Source of the DNA: Gracilaria domingensis
Taxonomy: Eukaryota; Rhodophyta; Florideophyceae; Gracilariales; Gracilariaceae
Length of the DNA stretch: 64,000 nt
NCBI GenBank assembly: GCA_022539475.1
Contig: VCMS01000003.1
Coordinates: 84,983-148,982, forward strand
Direction of reading: 5' to 3'
Shown piece after piece: positions 1 through 8,465 of this stretch. The translations under genes and the position numbers were made by a program. Below the pieces are notes generated by a model, which was not told the origin of the DNA, did no database searches, and saw only the letters and a program-made list of their open reading frames with translations. Within the stretch, counting starts at the first letter, position 1. Each line of letters opens with the position of its first letter.

Positions 1-395
1 AGATGACAACTACCAAAATCTACAATTTTGAAGTGGAGGAAACGAAAAGTATGACACTAAGGGTTTGTTTATTCGCAACGGAGATTCAAATGGGTGACTA
101 CCAAGGGTAGGAAGGGATATTGACGTGTCGTTCAGACCAGCGGGTGTGAAGCAATGGCGGTTTGAAAGTTGTCCGTCCAGTGCGTGCGTTCGCAAGATAG
201 TACTGGGCGCGGCATTCCTTGTAGACTGCTGGCATGAAAGAACGGCCGTGTTGCTCATGTAGGCATGGAAGAGAGAGCGCATAAAGAGCGAAAAAACCCG
301 AGCGCTCTCTCTCATTCCTGGAATGTCACACAGACGCGCGAAACTTTGTAGTGGTGTGAAGGGATTTTCCACCAGGCTGCCTCAGAGGAGAGAAG
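1..395. other. 5' flank of the first gene, no supported gene
   Basis: No convincing gene is visible. A reverse-strand open frame fills most of it but has no recognisable domain and overlaps the likely promoter and 5'UTR of the plus-strand gene that starts at 396. The only structure I see is a GA/CT-type hairpin at 269-313. Confidence 0.4.
269..313. repeat. Inverted repeat, 12-bp arms with one mismatch
   Basis: Left arm 269-280 (AAGAGAGAGCGC) pairs with right arm 302-313 (GCGCTCTCTCTC) around a 21-nt A-rich loop. It lies about 80 bp upstream of the ATG at 396, so it could sit in the 5'UTR or core promoter. A function is not shown. Confidence 0.5.
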
Positions 396-1139
396 ATGAG
401 AATTTGTACCCAGATTACATTGTGCGCGATTGCGGCTCTTTCGCTGGTGATTGGTGCAGTGGGCAACCACAATCCATGTCATGCAGACAAGACGTTACAA
501 GGCGTGAACGTAACGTGCGGTGTGGTAGCCATCCCTCCAGGGCTGTGTTCGGCGTGCAAGCTGAAGCGCGTTCAGCCAGGCGGCCATTTTCAGGATTGCA
601 CCTCTATTTACGACGTTCGCGCTCCCAGCTGCATCGCAAAGCTAGAGGAGTATGCGAGGTTGAATAAGCACTGCGACCCAGTTCGCGCAGAACAAGTTCC
701 GAAAATCATGAGCTGTGAAAGGGCGAGACAGGGCATTGACTACTTTATGTACTCGATCTGCGAGCAATGTTGCGACTGCATCCCGAGAGGAACACATATC
801 TCACAGTATGGCTTTCGGCAGTCAATCGACAAGCTTTTCAATGTAGCGAGGGGCAACTGTCCCGCGCACGCTGTATACGACGTGTGCAAAGTATGGCCGA
901 AAATTCGGGGGGTGATTCGGCCGGGGCAGTCCAGACAGATCAAGGCACCCATGGTGTGCCCTCATCTGAAGACATGGCTCCGGAACCCCGACAACGAAAA
1001 CTGGCTGTACAGGAACCAGGTCAAGTTCCACGAGGCGGTTGGCAGATTCCTCAACACGTTTGTCGACGTGACTGAGTGTGGGGTGCGCGCCACCTGGGAC
1101 GCTTGCGTGACATTGGAGACGAAGCAGCGGAGGTTGTGA
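396..1139 (+). CDS. Cys-rich secreted protein, copy 1 (247 aa)
   Basis: The ATG at 396 opens a 247-residue frame. It begins with a clear signal peptide (RICTQITLCAIAALSLVIGA), then a mature protein starting near NPCH and carrying about 20 cysteines. Visible motifs are GLCSACKLK, a C-E-Q-C-C-D-C-I-P cluster near residues 127-135, RGNCPAHA and a final ECGVRATWDACVTLE. The reverse-strand gene at 2118-2864 encodes a protein of nearly the same length with most cysteines in the same places, including GLCSSCKLK, CEECCDCVP and RGNCPAHA, so the two are paralogs arranged tail to tail. I do not recognise the family. The cysteine pattern suggests a disulfide-rich extracellular or cell-wall protein (inference). 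Base composition is ordinary, unlike copy 2. No intron is needed. Confidence 0.85.
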   Translation: MRICTQITLCAIAALSLVIGAVGNHNPCHADKTLQGVNVTCGVVAIPPGLCSACKLKRVQPGGHFQDCTSIYDVRAPSCIAKLEEYARLNKHCDPVRAEQVPKIMSCERARQGIDYFMYSICEQCCDCIPRGTHISQYGFRQSIDKLFNVARGNCPAHAVYDVCKVWPKIRGVIRPGQSRQIKAPMVCPHLKTWLRNPDNENWLYRNQVKFHEAVGRFLNTFVDVTECGVRATWDACVTLETKQRRL

Positions 1140-2117
1140 GTGGGTAACAGTATGAAGCTGTATGTGTAACTTTACTTGGATAAAGTTACAGTACGCATAG
1201 ATGCAGCATCTGGTTGGTGCAGCTCACGCCCAAGTGCACCCAGCGGCGCGCTGCGTGCTGCACGCACAAGAGCTGCAGTGTGCGGAAGAAGGTGATAACG
1301 TTAGGTGCGCTGCGGGCGCTGAATCTGTGCAGTGTCCATCTCTAAAATGTACTGTGCGCAGGTAGATTTGTATTAGTTACCCAGCCAGCGTACCCCTGGG
1401 TAGATAGAAGCTGTGTGGACGAGCCAATGGTATGAACGGTACAACAAACCATGAAACAGACGGCGGACAGTGCGCGCCGCGCACACGCAGCCCGGCGGCA
1501 GTCGCGAGGCACGCGCGACGCGCGCAGATCCCGCGCGCGCGTCCACACTGTGAACGTTGAAGGCAGAAAGCGTTTGGTGGCCGCGGAACGAGCGCCGACC
1601 AGTGCGCTGCAAGCGGCCTCTCGCGAGTCGCGGGGCGATTGAAAACGCGGCAAGGATAGCCGCGGCGCGCCACGGGCGTGTGGGCGTGCAACCAGCGTGT
1701 GCATGGCGGGCGCACTCGAGAGCGAGCCGTTCACCGCGGTGGCGCGCGGCGGCCGCACAACGGCCACCGCTGTTTCTTTTGCGGCGGCGCGCGCGCGCGC
1801 GCGCGCACCGCCGCAAACGGCTTGGCCGCGGTTTCGTTCGCTTGCGCGCGGCCAAACGCGCGCCGCGCCGCGCAAGCACATGCCTGCGCAGACAAAATAT
1901 GTTGCTGACATGGCTGACGGCGCGCGCTGCTCAAGTTGATGCGCGTGAGAGTGACGGCGCGGCGTTGGACCGGCGCCAGCACACACTTGTCTAACTTTAC
2001 AACAACAAACTATCTTCTCTTTGCTCAATCCTGGCTTGCAGCATTATGATCGCGATGAAAGCGGCGCGGCCTGCGCGCGACAAGGCGCTCGACGGCGCTC
2101 CCAGCGCTTGGGCGCGG
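1140..2117. other. CpG-dense spacer between the convergent paralogs
   Basis: The first 340 bp are ordinary 3' flank. From about 1480 to 1960 the sequence is very rich in GCGC and CGCG words, which keeps several frames open on both strands (up to 228 residues). Those frames are Arg/Ala-rich, show no domain and cover one another, so I treat them as composition artefacts. A 40-bp palindrome with a (GC)10 core sits at 1778-1817. The island lies between two 3' ends rather than at a promoter, which is unusual for this window. Confidence 0.5.
1778..1817. repeat. 40-bp near-perfect palindrome with (GC)10 centre
   Basis: The 20-nt left half matches the reverse complement of the right half with one mismatch. 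The centre (1787-1806) is an uninterrupted alternating GC run, flanked by TTTGCGGCGG on the left and CCGCCGCAAA on the right. Such a sequence could extrude as a cruciform or adopt Z-DNA. Confidence 0.8.
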
Positions 2118-2864
2118 CTACACGCGTTTCTGCGCGTGTTCCAGCGCGACGCAGTTCTTCCACGTGCCCGAGTAGCCGCAAGAGTTGTCCCAGAAGAACC
2201 AGATGAGAAAGCGGTTGATTCGCCAGTCCATCGTCACGAACGACTTTGTGAGCCAGTTGCGCGACGCGGGCGAGAACTGCCACTGCGTGATGAGCGGGCA
2301 GATCTTGGGCCAGTCCCAGTGATCCTGGCCGCCGGGCGTCTTGGAGAAGCGGATGTGCGGCAGCACGGCGCACACGTCGTAGAAGGCGTGCGCCGGGCAG
2401 TTTCCGCGCTGGCTGGCCAGCAGCTGGTTGTTCTGCGCGCGCCAGCCGTACTGGTCCTCGCGCGCGCCAATGGGCACGCAGTCGCAGCACTCCTCGCACA
2501 CCGAGTACACAAAGTAGTCGAGGCCGCGGCGGCTGGCCGCGCTGTCAATGTGCTCCACCTGCTTGGCGCGCACGGGGTCGCAGTGCTTGTTCATGCTGGC
2601 GTAGTGCTTGAGCTTGCCCTGGCACTCGGGATCGTCCAGGTCGTAGATGGAGGCGCAGTCGTAGAAGTGGCCGTTGAACGGGTTGAACGGCTTGAGCTTG
2701 CAGCTGGAGCACAGGCCCACGGGGAACTCGACCTTCTCGCAGGTGACGCCCACGCCAAAGTCGCTCTTCTTGCCGTGGCACGGGTTGATGCCGGGCCTGG
2801 CGCGCGCGCCGCCCCAAAGCGCCGCAAGCGCCAGCGCCGCCGCACACAAAAGCGCCGCGCTCAT
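2118..2864 (-). CDS. Cys-rich secreted protein, copy 2 (248 aa), very GC-rich
   Basis: The frame stays open upstream into CpG-dense DNA, but the ATG at 2864 is the sensible start because it gives a signal peptide (SAALLCAAALALAALWGG) at the place where copy 1 has one. The mature part starts at NPCHGKKSDFGVGVTC and keeps the same cysteine framework as 396-1139: GLCSSCKLK, CEECCDCVP, RGNCPAHAFYDVC and a final NSCGYSGTWKNCVALE. By eye identity is about half. It differs from copy 1 in being extremely GC-rich, with nearly every third base G or C. The family is not recognised; a disulfide-rich extracellular role is inference. It is transcribed away from the exonuclease gene at 3737, with which it shares a GC-rich intergenic region. 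Confidence 0.85.
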   Translation of the reverse strand: MSAALLCAAALALAALWGGARARPGINPCHGKKSDFGVGVTCEKVEFPVGLCSSCKLKPFNPFNGHFYDCASIYDLDDPECQGKLKHYASMNKHCDPVRAKQVEHIDSAASRRGLDYFVYSVCEECCDCVPIGAREDQYGWRAQNNQLLASQRGNCPAHAFYDVCAVLPHIRFSKTPGGQDHWDWPKICPLITQWQFSPASRNWLTKSFVTMDWRINRFLIWFFWDNSCGYSGTWKNCVALEHAQKRV

Positions 2865-3103
2865 CTCGTCCACTCGCTCGCGCCGCCACAGAGCGAGAGC
2901 GCCCCGAGCTGCGAGGCGCGGCGCGGCGCGCGCGGCGGCGCTTAAAACAGGCGGCGCTTCGCGGCGCGGCGCGGCGCGGCACGGCACGGCGCGCAGCGTG
3001 CGGCGCGTCTTCGCCAGCGGCGCGCGTTTACAGCCGCGCGTGCGCGCCACGCGCCGCGGCGCCCGCGGCGCGCCACGGAAAGCTCCTTGGTGGGCGGCCG
3101 CCG

Positions 3104-3151
3104 ACACGTGGACAGCGCGCGCGCTGAACGGCGCGCGCGCTGTCCAAGTGT
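3104..3151. repeat. Hairpin with 21-bp arms, GC-alternating stem
   Basis: GGACAGCGCGCGCGC (3110-3124) is followed by the loop TGAACG and its exact complement (3131-3145). Pairing extends outward through ACAC(G/T)T with one mismatch to 3104 and 3151. Confidence 0.8.
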
Positions 3152-3190
3152 TGCGCGCCGCTGGCGCGCGCCGGCGGCGCTGACACTGGC

Positions 3191-3240
3191 GAGGCGCGGC
3201 GAGGCGCGGCGAGGCGCGGCGAGGCGCGGCGAGGCGCGCC
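3191..3240. repeat. Tandem repeat, 5 x 10 bp (GAGGCGCGGC)
   Basis: There are five consecutive 10-bp units; the first four are identical and the last differs at one base. It lies inside the CpG-dense divergent promoter region. Confidence 0.9.
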
Positions 3241-3736
3241 GCTTGGCGGCTGCGCTTGCGCGCGCCACTGCCTTGTTTCCCCCGCGCGCGGCGAGAAATG
3301 AGCGCGCGGCGGTGCCGCGGCCGCGGGCATGACGGCGCGGCGCGCGCGTTTCGACACTGCGCACCGTCAAACAGGGCGACGTCGTGGCGCGTTCCTTGCT
3401 TGTCGCGGTAGCGCAAGCTGCGGTAGGAGGGCGGGCGCGGCGCTTACTGTACCGAGTGAATCTTGCGCGTTTCATCGACGTGTCCAACCGCGTCTATGAT
3501 TAGGGCTCGTGCGCGCCCCTCCACGTGGCAGCGGCAGCAGCCAGAGCATGTGCTCCCCGACGTGGCGCACGTGGCAGCCAGCACAGCGATGTACGCCACT
3601 CGGGTCGCTTTTCGCGCGACGACTCGTTCCGCCACGCTCGCGGCGCGCAAACACAGTAACACAGTCGGCCACGGCCACAGATCGCGCCGCCGCAGCCGCC
3701 GCCGCCGCCGCAGCAGCAGCAGCGGCGGCATGCATC

Positions 3737-4762
3737 ATGTCCGCGTCGCGCTACGAGGTCCCCAAGGCGCCTTACATCTCGCTCTCCGAGAGGAGCGCCT
3801 CCTCGCATCCGCCCGACAACCCGAAGCGCAAGCATGACCACTCCGCGAAGCGCCACGCGCGCAACAAGCCGCGCCGCGCCGCCGCCGCTGCAGCGGCAGC
3901 CACCGCCGCCGCCGCCAACGACCGCGCACAGCCGCCGCCGCTCCACTACGTCACCTCCGTCTCCGAGTGCGCCACAGCCGTGCACCACCTCTCCTCCTTC
4001 AAGCGCGTCGCCGTCGACTGCGAGGGCGTGGCGCTGTCGAGGACGGGCCGTCTGTGCCTGCTGCAGCTGGCCTCGCCGCATCACATCTACGTCTTCGACC
4101 TCGTTTCCCCGCATTCCTCGCATGCAACGCTCATGTTTGAGCAGGGCGGCCTCCGCAAGCTGCTCGAGAACCGCCACGTATACAAGATCATGCACGACTG
4201 TCGACACGACTCTGACGCCCTGTACCACCAGTTTGGCGTCACGCTCGGGCCCGTCATTGACACCCAGGTTGCTTTCGGCGTGCTGCGAACGGTCAGAGGC
4301 ATGCCGGAGGGACTTCCCGTCAGCCTCAAAACCCTTTTGAAGAAGTTTACCGCCGTAACCGAGCAAGACCTCACCATGAAGAATGCCATCAAGACCAGTA
4401 TGAGAGGCGATGATGATTTCTGGTCCCGTCGCCCCTTGTCGCAGCAAGCGCTGCAATATGCTCGTTTGGACGTGGAACACTTGCTCTCCATAACCAACTT
4501 GCTCTCCAAGTACATTCATTCGGCTGACAAGAGGGCATGGCCAACTGTTCTTAACCAATCCCAATTCTATCTAACTGTATTTCGTGACGATGAGCACGGA
4601 CCGCGAAAAGCGCAGCAGCAGTACGAACAAATGGCTCGCGTTGCTCGTCGTGAAAGAACTGCCTTTGATGCAGCAAAACGCGTTGAGAAACTTCATGCTG
4701 CAGACCCACTTCGCCGTTTCACCTTTGATCGCTCCCTAGTTGTTCAAGCCATGCATGGATAG
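3737..4762 (+). CDS. DEDDy 3'-5' exonuclease domain protein (EXD1/Egalitarian-like), 341 aa
   Basis: A basic, Ala-rich N-terminus (residues 1-65) precedes a 3'-5' exonuclease domain of the DnaQ-like DEDDy superfamily. Motif I is VAVDCEGVAL (D94, E96) followed by LCLLQLAS. Motif II is KIMHDCRHDSDALYHQFGV, containing the conserved Asp near 158. Motif III is YARLDVEHLL, with Tyr241 and Asp245. The HDCR form of motif II is typical of EXD1 and Egalitarian relatives, which bind or trim RNA; the actual substrate here is unknown. The frame is open upstream to 3509, but that adds only a poly-Ala run and low-complexity sequence, so the ATG at 3737 (MSASRYEVPK) is chosen. GC content falls from the 5' to the 3' end. 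No intron is seen. Confidence 0.85.
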   Translation: MSASRYEVPKAPYISLSERSASSHPPDNPKRKHDHSAKRHARNKPRRAAAAAAAATAAAANDRAQPPPLHYVTSVSECATAVHHLSSFKRVAVDCEGVALSRTGRLCLLQLASPHHIYVFDLVSPHSSHATLMFEQGGLRKLLENRHVYKIMHDCRHDSDALYHQFGVTLGPVIDTQVAFGVLRTVRGMPEGLPVSLKTLLKKFTAVTEQDLTMKNAIKTSMRGDDDFWSRRPLSQQALQYARLDVEHLLSITNLLSKYIHSADKRAWPTVLNQSQFYLTVFRDDEHGPRKAQQQYEQMARVARRERTAFDAAKRVEKLHAADPLRRFTFDRSLVVQAMHG

Positions 4763-5251
4763 AGCCTTAAACGCCCCCGTGCTCAGCAGATACGCAATCC
4801 TTTCTTCTTCTTTCGTATATCTAAGCTGTATGGCGTGCCTAGTGTTCGAGAGAGCACAGCTAAGCAGCATTTCAAACCCGCACTACGTATGCCATTCTGA
4901 GAATGCGTTCTGTGCATTCGATCACACGGAATCTGCAGTTCAGAATCGTGTCGTACACGCCACCCGAATCGGAGATACGAGTTTCTCCACTTGATACATG
5001 ATGAGAAGCTCATCTTCAAAACTTTGGTAGATCGCATTTGAAAACACTCGGCTCAACGCGTTCTGACGCCAGGAGCAGTGAACGAACTGTGGCATCACAG
5101 CACGCTCACGCCTAATATTAGTGAAATGAAGCTTCGAAGCACGCTGTCTACAATATCACCTCCAGCTACACATTCACCTTCCTGGTAAGTATTCAGCGCC
5201 TTGAGGGCCACGCGCCTCTTCTCATCATCCAGATACTAGTTCCAGTGCGTT
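4763..5251. other. Spacer between convergent genes, nothing recognised
   Basis: This is 489 bp of ordinary composition between the stop of the exonuclease gene and the stop of the carrier gene. Only short frames without recognisable features are present. It probably holds both 3'UTRs. Confidence 0.4.
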
Positions 5252-6115
5252 TTACTTCTTGATGTCTCCTATCACATGAACTAGGCTCACCATAAACAAA
5301 GTCTGCCATATATTCAGTCCTATGCGCGGGATCACGCCTTGGAACAAACCTAGTGGCCCCTGCTCCCTCACGACCATCCCCAAAACTTGGACCATGCTCA
5401 TTGCCGGCTGCCCCGCGTTCGCCCTGGCTTGCATCTCAATCCGCGCCACTTCAAAGGGATGGTTCCAGCTTGATAGTGTTCCCCCAATAACCCCACATAA
5501 ACCCTCATCTCCTTTAGTCAACTTCGCACTGTCATCTCCGTACTTCCAACGACGCATACGAATCCGCACAAATTCTGTCAAGCCCTGTCGCGACGCCCAG
5601 TTTGTAGCCTGTCTGAAGGCGATCGCACTGCCACCAGGATAGAAGCCGCGAATTCCACTCCTTGCATAAGTCTCCTTCGCTAATTTCGCGCCTGATGTTG
5701 ATCCTCCGCCGGTAACGGCCGCCGTAACAAGGTATGTACAAGGACCCATAACCACCACTTGACAGACACCTCCACCAGCGCCGCCGAGCACAGCTGCAGT
5801 AAATGGAGAAAGACCGGCAGCTGTTCCAGCTTCCCTGAGAGTCTCTTTGGATACCATCAACACAGCCCCTTTCGTAGCGCTTTCGATCATCTTGGGACCG
5901 AACCCTCGCCAAAATGCTCCTACACCATTCATCCCTCCACCCGCGGTCGAGTATACATTCTTGAATGCTTGAATGGTAGATTCATTGCGAAAGCGCCCCA
6001 TGCGTGTTTTCCAGACCTCAAACGGGAGTCCTAATGTGGCGGCTTCCGCCATCTGTAGTAATGCTCCATTGCGAAGATCTTTTGCAGATTTCCTACCGCC
6101 AGTATTCGGTGCCAT
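5252..6115 (-). CDS. Mitochondrial carrier, YHM2-like (citrate/2-oxoglutarate carrier), 287 aa
   Basis: This is a single-exon mitochondrial carrier family (SLC25) protein. The first ATG in frame is at 6115 (MAPNTGGRKS). It fits the yeast Yhm2 subfamily best by recalled sequence: EAATLGLPFEVWKTRM in repeat 1, STKGAVLMVSKE, the loop GGAGGGVCQVVVMGPCTYLV, then GIRGFYPGGSAIAFRQATNWASRQGL, and at the end LSSWNHPFEVARIEMQAR with GVIPRIGLNIWQTLFMV. Yhm2 exchanges citrate for 2-oxoglutarate across the inner mitochondrial membrane and was first described as a mitochondrial DNA-associated protein. Length (about 290) is typical of carriers. Some signature residues are replaced, as is usual in this subfamily. 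The exact substrate in this organism is inferred. Confidence 0.85.
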   Translation of the reverse strand: MAPNTGGRKSAKDLRNGALLQMAEAATLGLPFEVWKTRMGRFRNESTIQAFKNVYSTAGGGMNGVGAFWRGFGPKMIESATKGAVLMVSKETLREAGTAAGLSPFTAAVLGGAGGGVCQVVVMGPCTYLVTAAVTGGGSTSGAKLAKETYARSGIRGFYPGGSAIAFRQATNWASRQGLTEFVRIRMRRWKYGDDSAKLTKGDEGLCGVIGGTLSSWNHPFEVARIEMQARANAGQPAMSMVQVLGMVVREQGPLGLFQGVIPRIGLNIWQTLFMVSLVHVIGDIKK

Positions 6116-6570
6116 GCTGATCAACGCCGCCGATCTGCTCCTTATAGAGCTGCCGTCTCGGAAGGATAGGGAGAGAAGCGCACTCGCTCTTCAATGGATA
6201 GCAATGGATCAACCAACTCGTACACCTGAAGTTCCGCGTGTCATATGTTCCTTGTGTGAGCCCCATAGATACTGCGGGATTCCCTCATACACGGGGCCCC
6301 ATTATTCTGCCCAATGGACAGCGCCCATGATGGGACGACAGTACCGTATTACGTGTACGTGTACCTTGCTCAAGAGCATTTTGAATTCATCGAGCACTCT
6401 TCTCTCGAAACGTCCGACGTTGTAACTAGTTCGTACAACGCCGAAGATAAACATCGTAGGTGCTTGACATCATGTCTGACCTCAAAATCTACTACATATT
6501 CCTGTGATAATAGAGCTGTAGGGGAGAATGATGCGCTGCATCAGAGCACTCTTGAGAGCGGAGGTTGTAT

Positions 6571-6694
6571 AGGTTGTTGCAAAGGACCGTGTCGAGCGAT
6601 TGCGGACCGAGGCAAATGCTTGCCCGAGCGAAGCGAGGCCAAGCATTTAGCCGAGGTCCTCAATATCGCTCGGCTCGGTCCTGTATAACAACCT
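6571..6694. repeat. 124-bp imperfect palindrome, MITE-like foldback
   Basis: The ends AGGTTGTTGCAAAGGACCG (6571-6589) and the complement of 6676-6694 (AGGTTGTTATACAGGACCG) match with three differences. Pairing continues inward through GAGCGAT, GAGGC/GAGGT and AAATGCTT to a centre near 6632 (CGAGCGAAGCGAGG), so the whole unit is one long foldback. This is typical of a short non-autonomous DNA transposon. No target-site duplication is obvious. Confidence 0.75.
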
Positions 6695-8058
6695 GACTGT
6701 CGGACAGGACTTGATGTCCAATGGATTCAGTCCAAATTGCGGCAGTTCGATACGGAGAGCGGCGACGACGTGAGACGGTCAAGTTCTCGCGGTCTAGTGC
6801 GATAATCTGCCAGCTTAGAGAAGAAAGCTTGAAGATTATTGCGCTCACCTCTCTAGAGCAATAACCAGATATTGCGCATGGGCCTGTAGTTGTATCTAGA
6901 ATATTGCCTGTGGTCCGGTCCGACAAGCTTTCTACTAACGTTGCCTCACTCGCTATTGGGGGCGTCTGTGCCACTTCGACAAAAAGTCGACGCGGCGTGG
7001 CACAGCTCCCTTGGCGCCACGAGGTATATACCTGGTGGGAGCGCCACAAAATGATGTGCGGTGAATTGGTGATTCTGTCGATAGGCCTCATTCAGAGATG
7101 AAGCACCTAAAGTCTACCATAGCTCCCATTGGGAGGTATGATGCTCTGCAGGAACACACCGAAGGAGTTCCATTGTCAAAGATCCTCCTTCGAAAAAAGA
7201 TTCTTGCTTTTCAGCGATGATGATAAAGAGCTTTTTGCGTGTCAATAAGTTGGTAAATGAGACTTTTCTGACAATCAGGGCCCTGACAACCCGCTCCAGC
7301 CACATCAGGGGGTCCTACTATTCTCTGATGCAGCGACGTGGAAATGTTTTTGGCGACGACCATGACGAAGTTCGCTTTGTCGCTATGGTTCATCCTCTTG
7401 GTGGGTTCTGTGCGCACAACATGAGAAGAACAAATGGGAGAAAGTCCGTTCAATCCATTGGTTCTGACGGCAAACACAATCTAGAGTTCTCTATATCTGA
7501 TCATTATAATATGTCATCTTATCAAGATTCCAGAAATTTGAGCTACCGTTGGGTACTCAATTGGCGACTGGCCCTCGGGGCCCTGAGAGCTTCATCGCTT
7601 CGCAACACATGGTTCAGAGGTGGTTCATGAGCTAATCGTGGATGATTTGACTCGTAACTCTGCAGCTGTCTTCTGGCTGAAATGAGCGCTCTTCGGGTTC
7701 GGTTGGAATCCAATAGCTGCCAGCTTTTTGACCGGCACCTCATTTGCAGACGGTGTAGATGTTGTAGGTCGTATTTCGCATATACTGTACAGGTTTCTCA
7801 AACATCACCAGTTTGAGTCAAGATCTTCATTTGGGCATCTACTTTCCTGAACTTCAGATTCTGAAAGGCGCCAGCGTCACTATGTGAAGCAGTAGCAGTT
7901 GTGACAACAGTGGCGGCACTTCCGCGGCGGAGCTGTTCCTAGACTCCTGCAAAATTCGCATAGGCGAGGGAGCATCACTGACAGGTTGAATGGCCATTTC
8001 AGAATACTGATTGATGTAACTTAAGAGCTCAATATCACATCGAGGTTAAGTTCGAAAG

Positions 8059-8346
8059 TTACAGTTGGACTGAAGGCGGGATGATTCTGGTATGGAAGGC
8101 CGCTGTGGAGCGAGTGTTTTGTTCTTCGAGAAGACGAGAAGACCTTCTCAGGGAGATTAGTAGAAGGCATATCTCATCTAAAGTGGCACGGGAGTGCTGT
8201 GAGAGTAGTGACGTAGAGCTGTTACTGCGAAAGGCATAGTTACGAAGACATGGAGCGCGTTCTGCCACGCTGTGCACGAAAGGAGAACGCGGAAGAAGGC
8301 AAAACAGAATCAGCACAAGGCTGGGCAACGCGTAGTGCGCTTCCAT
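8059..8346 (-). CDS. Weak candidate: small secreted protein (95 aa)
   Basis: A 95-codon ATG frame begins with a hydrophobic, signal-like stretch (ALPSLVLILFCLLPRSPFV) and continues as a Ser/Arg/Leu-rich sequence without a known domain. It starts about 120 bp beside the minisatellite. There is no homology I recognise, no sign of an intron and no codon signal strong enough to support it. It may be chance. Confidence 0.15.
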   Translation of the reverse strand: MEAHYALPSLVLILFCLLPRSPFVHSVAERAPCLRNYAFRSNSSTSLLSQHSRATLDEICLLLISLRRSSRLLEEQNTRSTAAFHTRIIPPSVQL

Positions 8347-8465
8347 CGTTTATTCGTCCCCTTGAGAGCAGGGAGATATCATAACAACCAGTGTGTGATC
8401 GCAGGACGGTTGAGGTTCTTTCTTTGAACTTCTGTCATCAGTGTGCAGGTTCGCGTGGGCTCTTT

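Larger units (their letters stand above)
2865..3736. promoter_or_regulatory. CpG-dense divergent promoter region
   Basis: This 0.87-kb region separates the divergent starts of the Cys-rich gene (minus, 2864) and the exonuclease gene (plus, 3737). It is dominated by GCGC and CGGC words and contains a 21-bp-arm hairpin (3104-3151) and five tandem 10-bp units (3191-3240). Long open frames on both strands here are Arg/Ala-rich and unlikely to be genes. A GCC/GCA-rich run just before 3737 would encode poly-Ala if translation began further upstream. That it acts as a bidirectional promoter is inference from gene layout. Confidence 0.5.
6116..8465. other. Intergenic spacer with a foldback element
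   Basis: About 2.3 kb lie between the carrier gene and the minisatellite. The clear structure is the 124-bp inverted repeat at 6571-6694. Several frames of 60-140 residues occur on both strands (for example 6660-7091 minus, 7217-7630 plus) but show no domain I can name and are probably chance or decayed repeat sequence. A weak small-secreted-protein candidate is at 8059-8346. Confidence 0.4.

Noticed and set aside
1342-2028. Long reverse-strand frame (228 codons) and plus-strand frames over the same DNA
   Set aside because: They cover one another, are Arg/Ala-rich and exist because CpG-dense DNA lacks stop codons; no domain or conserved pattern is visible.
3509-3736. Upstream extension of the exonuclease frame
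   Set aside because: It adds a poly-Ala run and low-complexity sequence from the promoter region; the ATG at 3737 gives a normal N-terminus.
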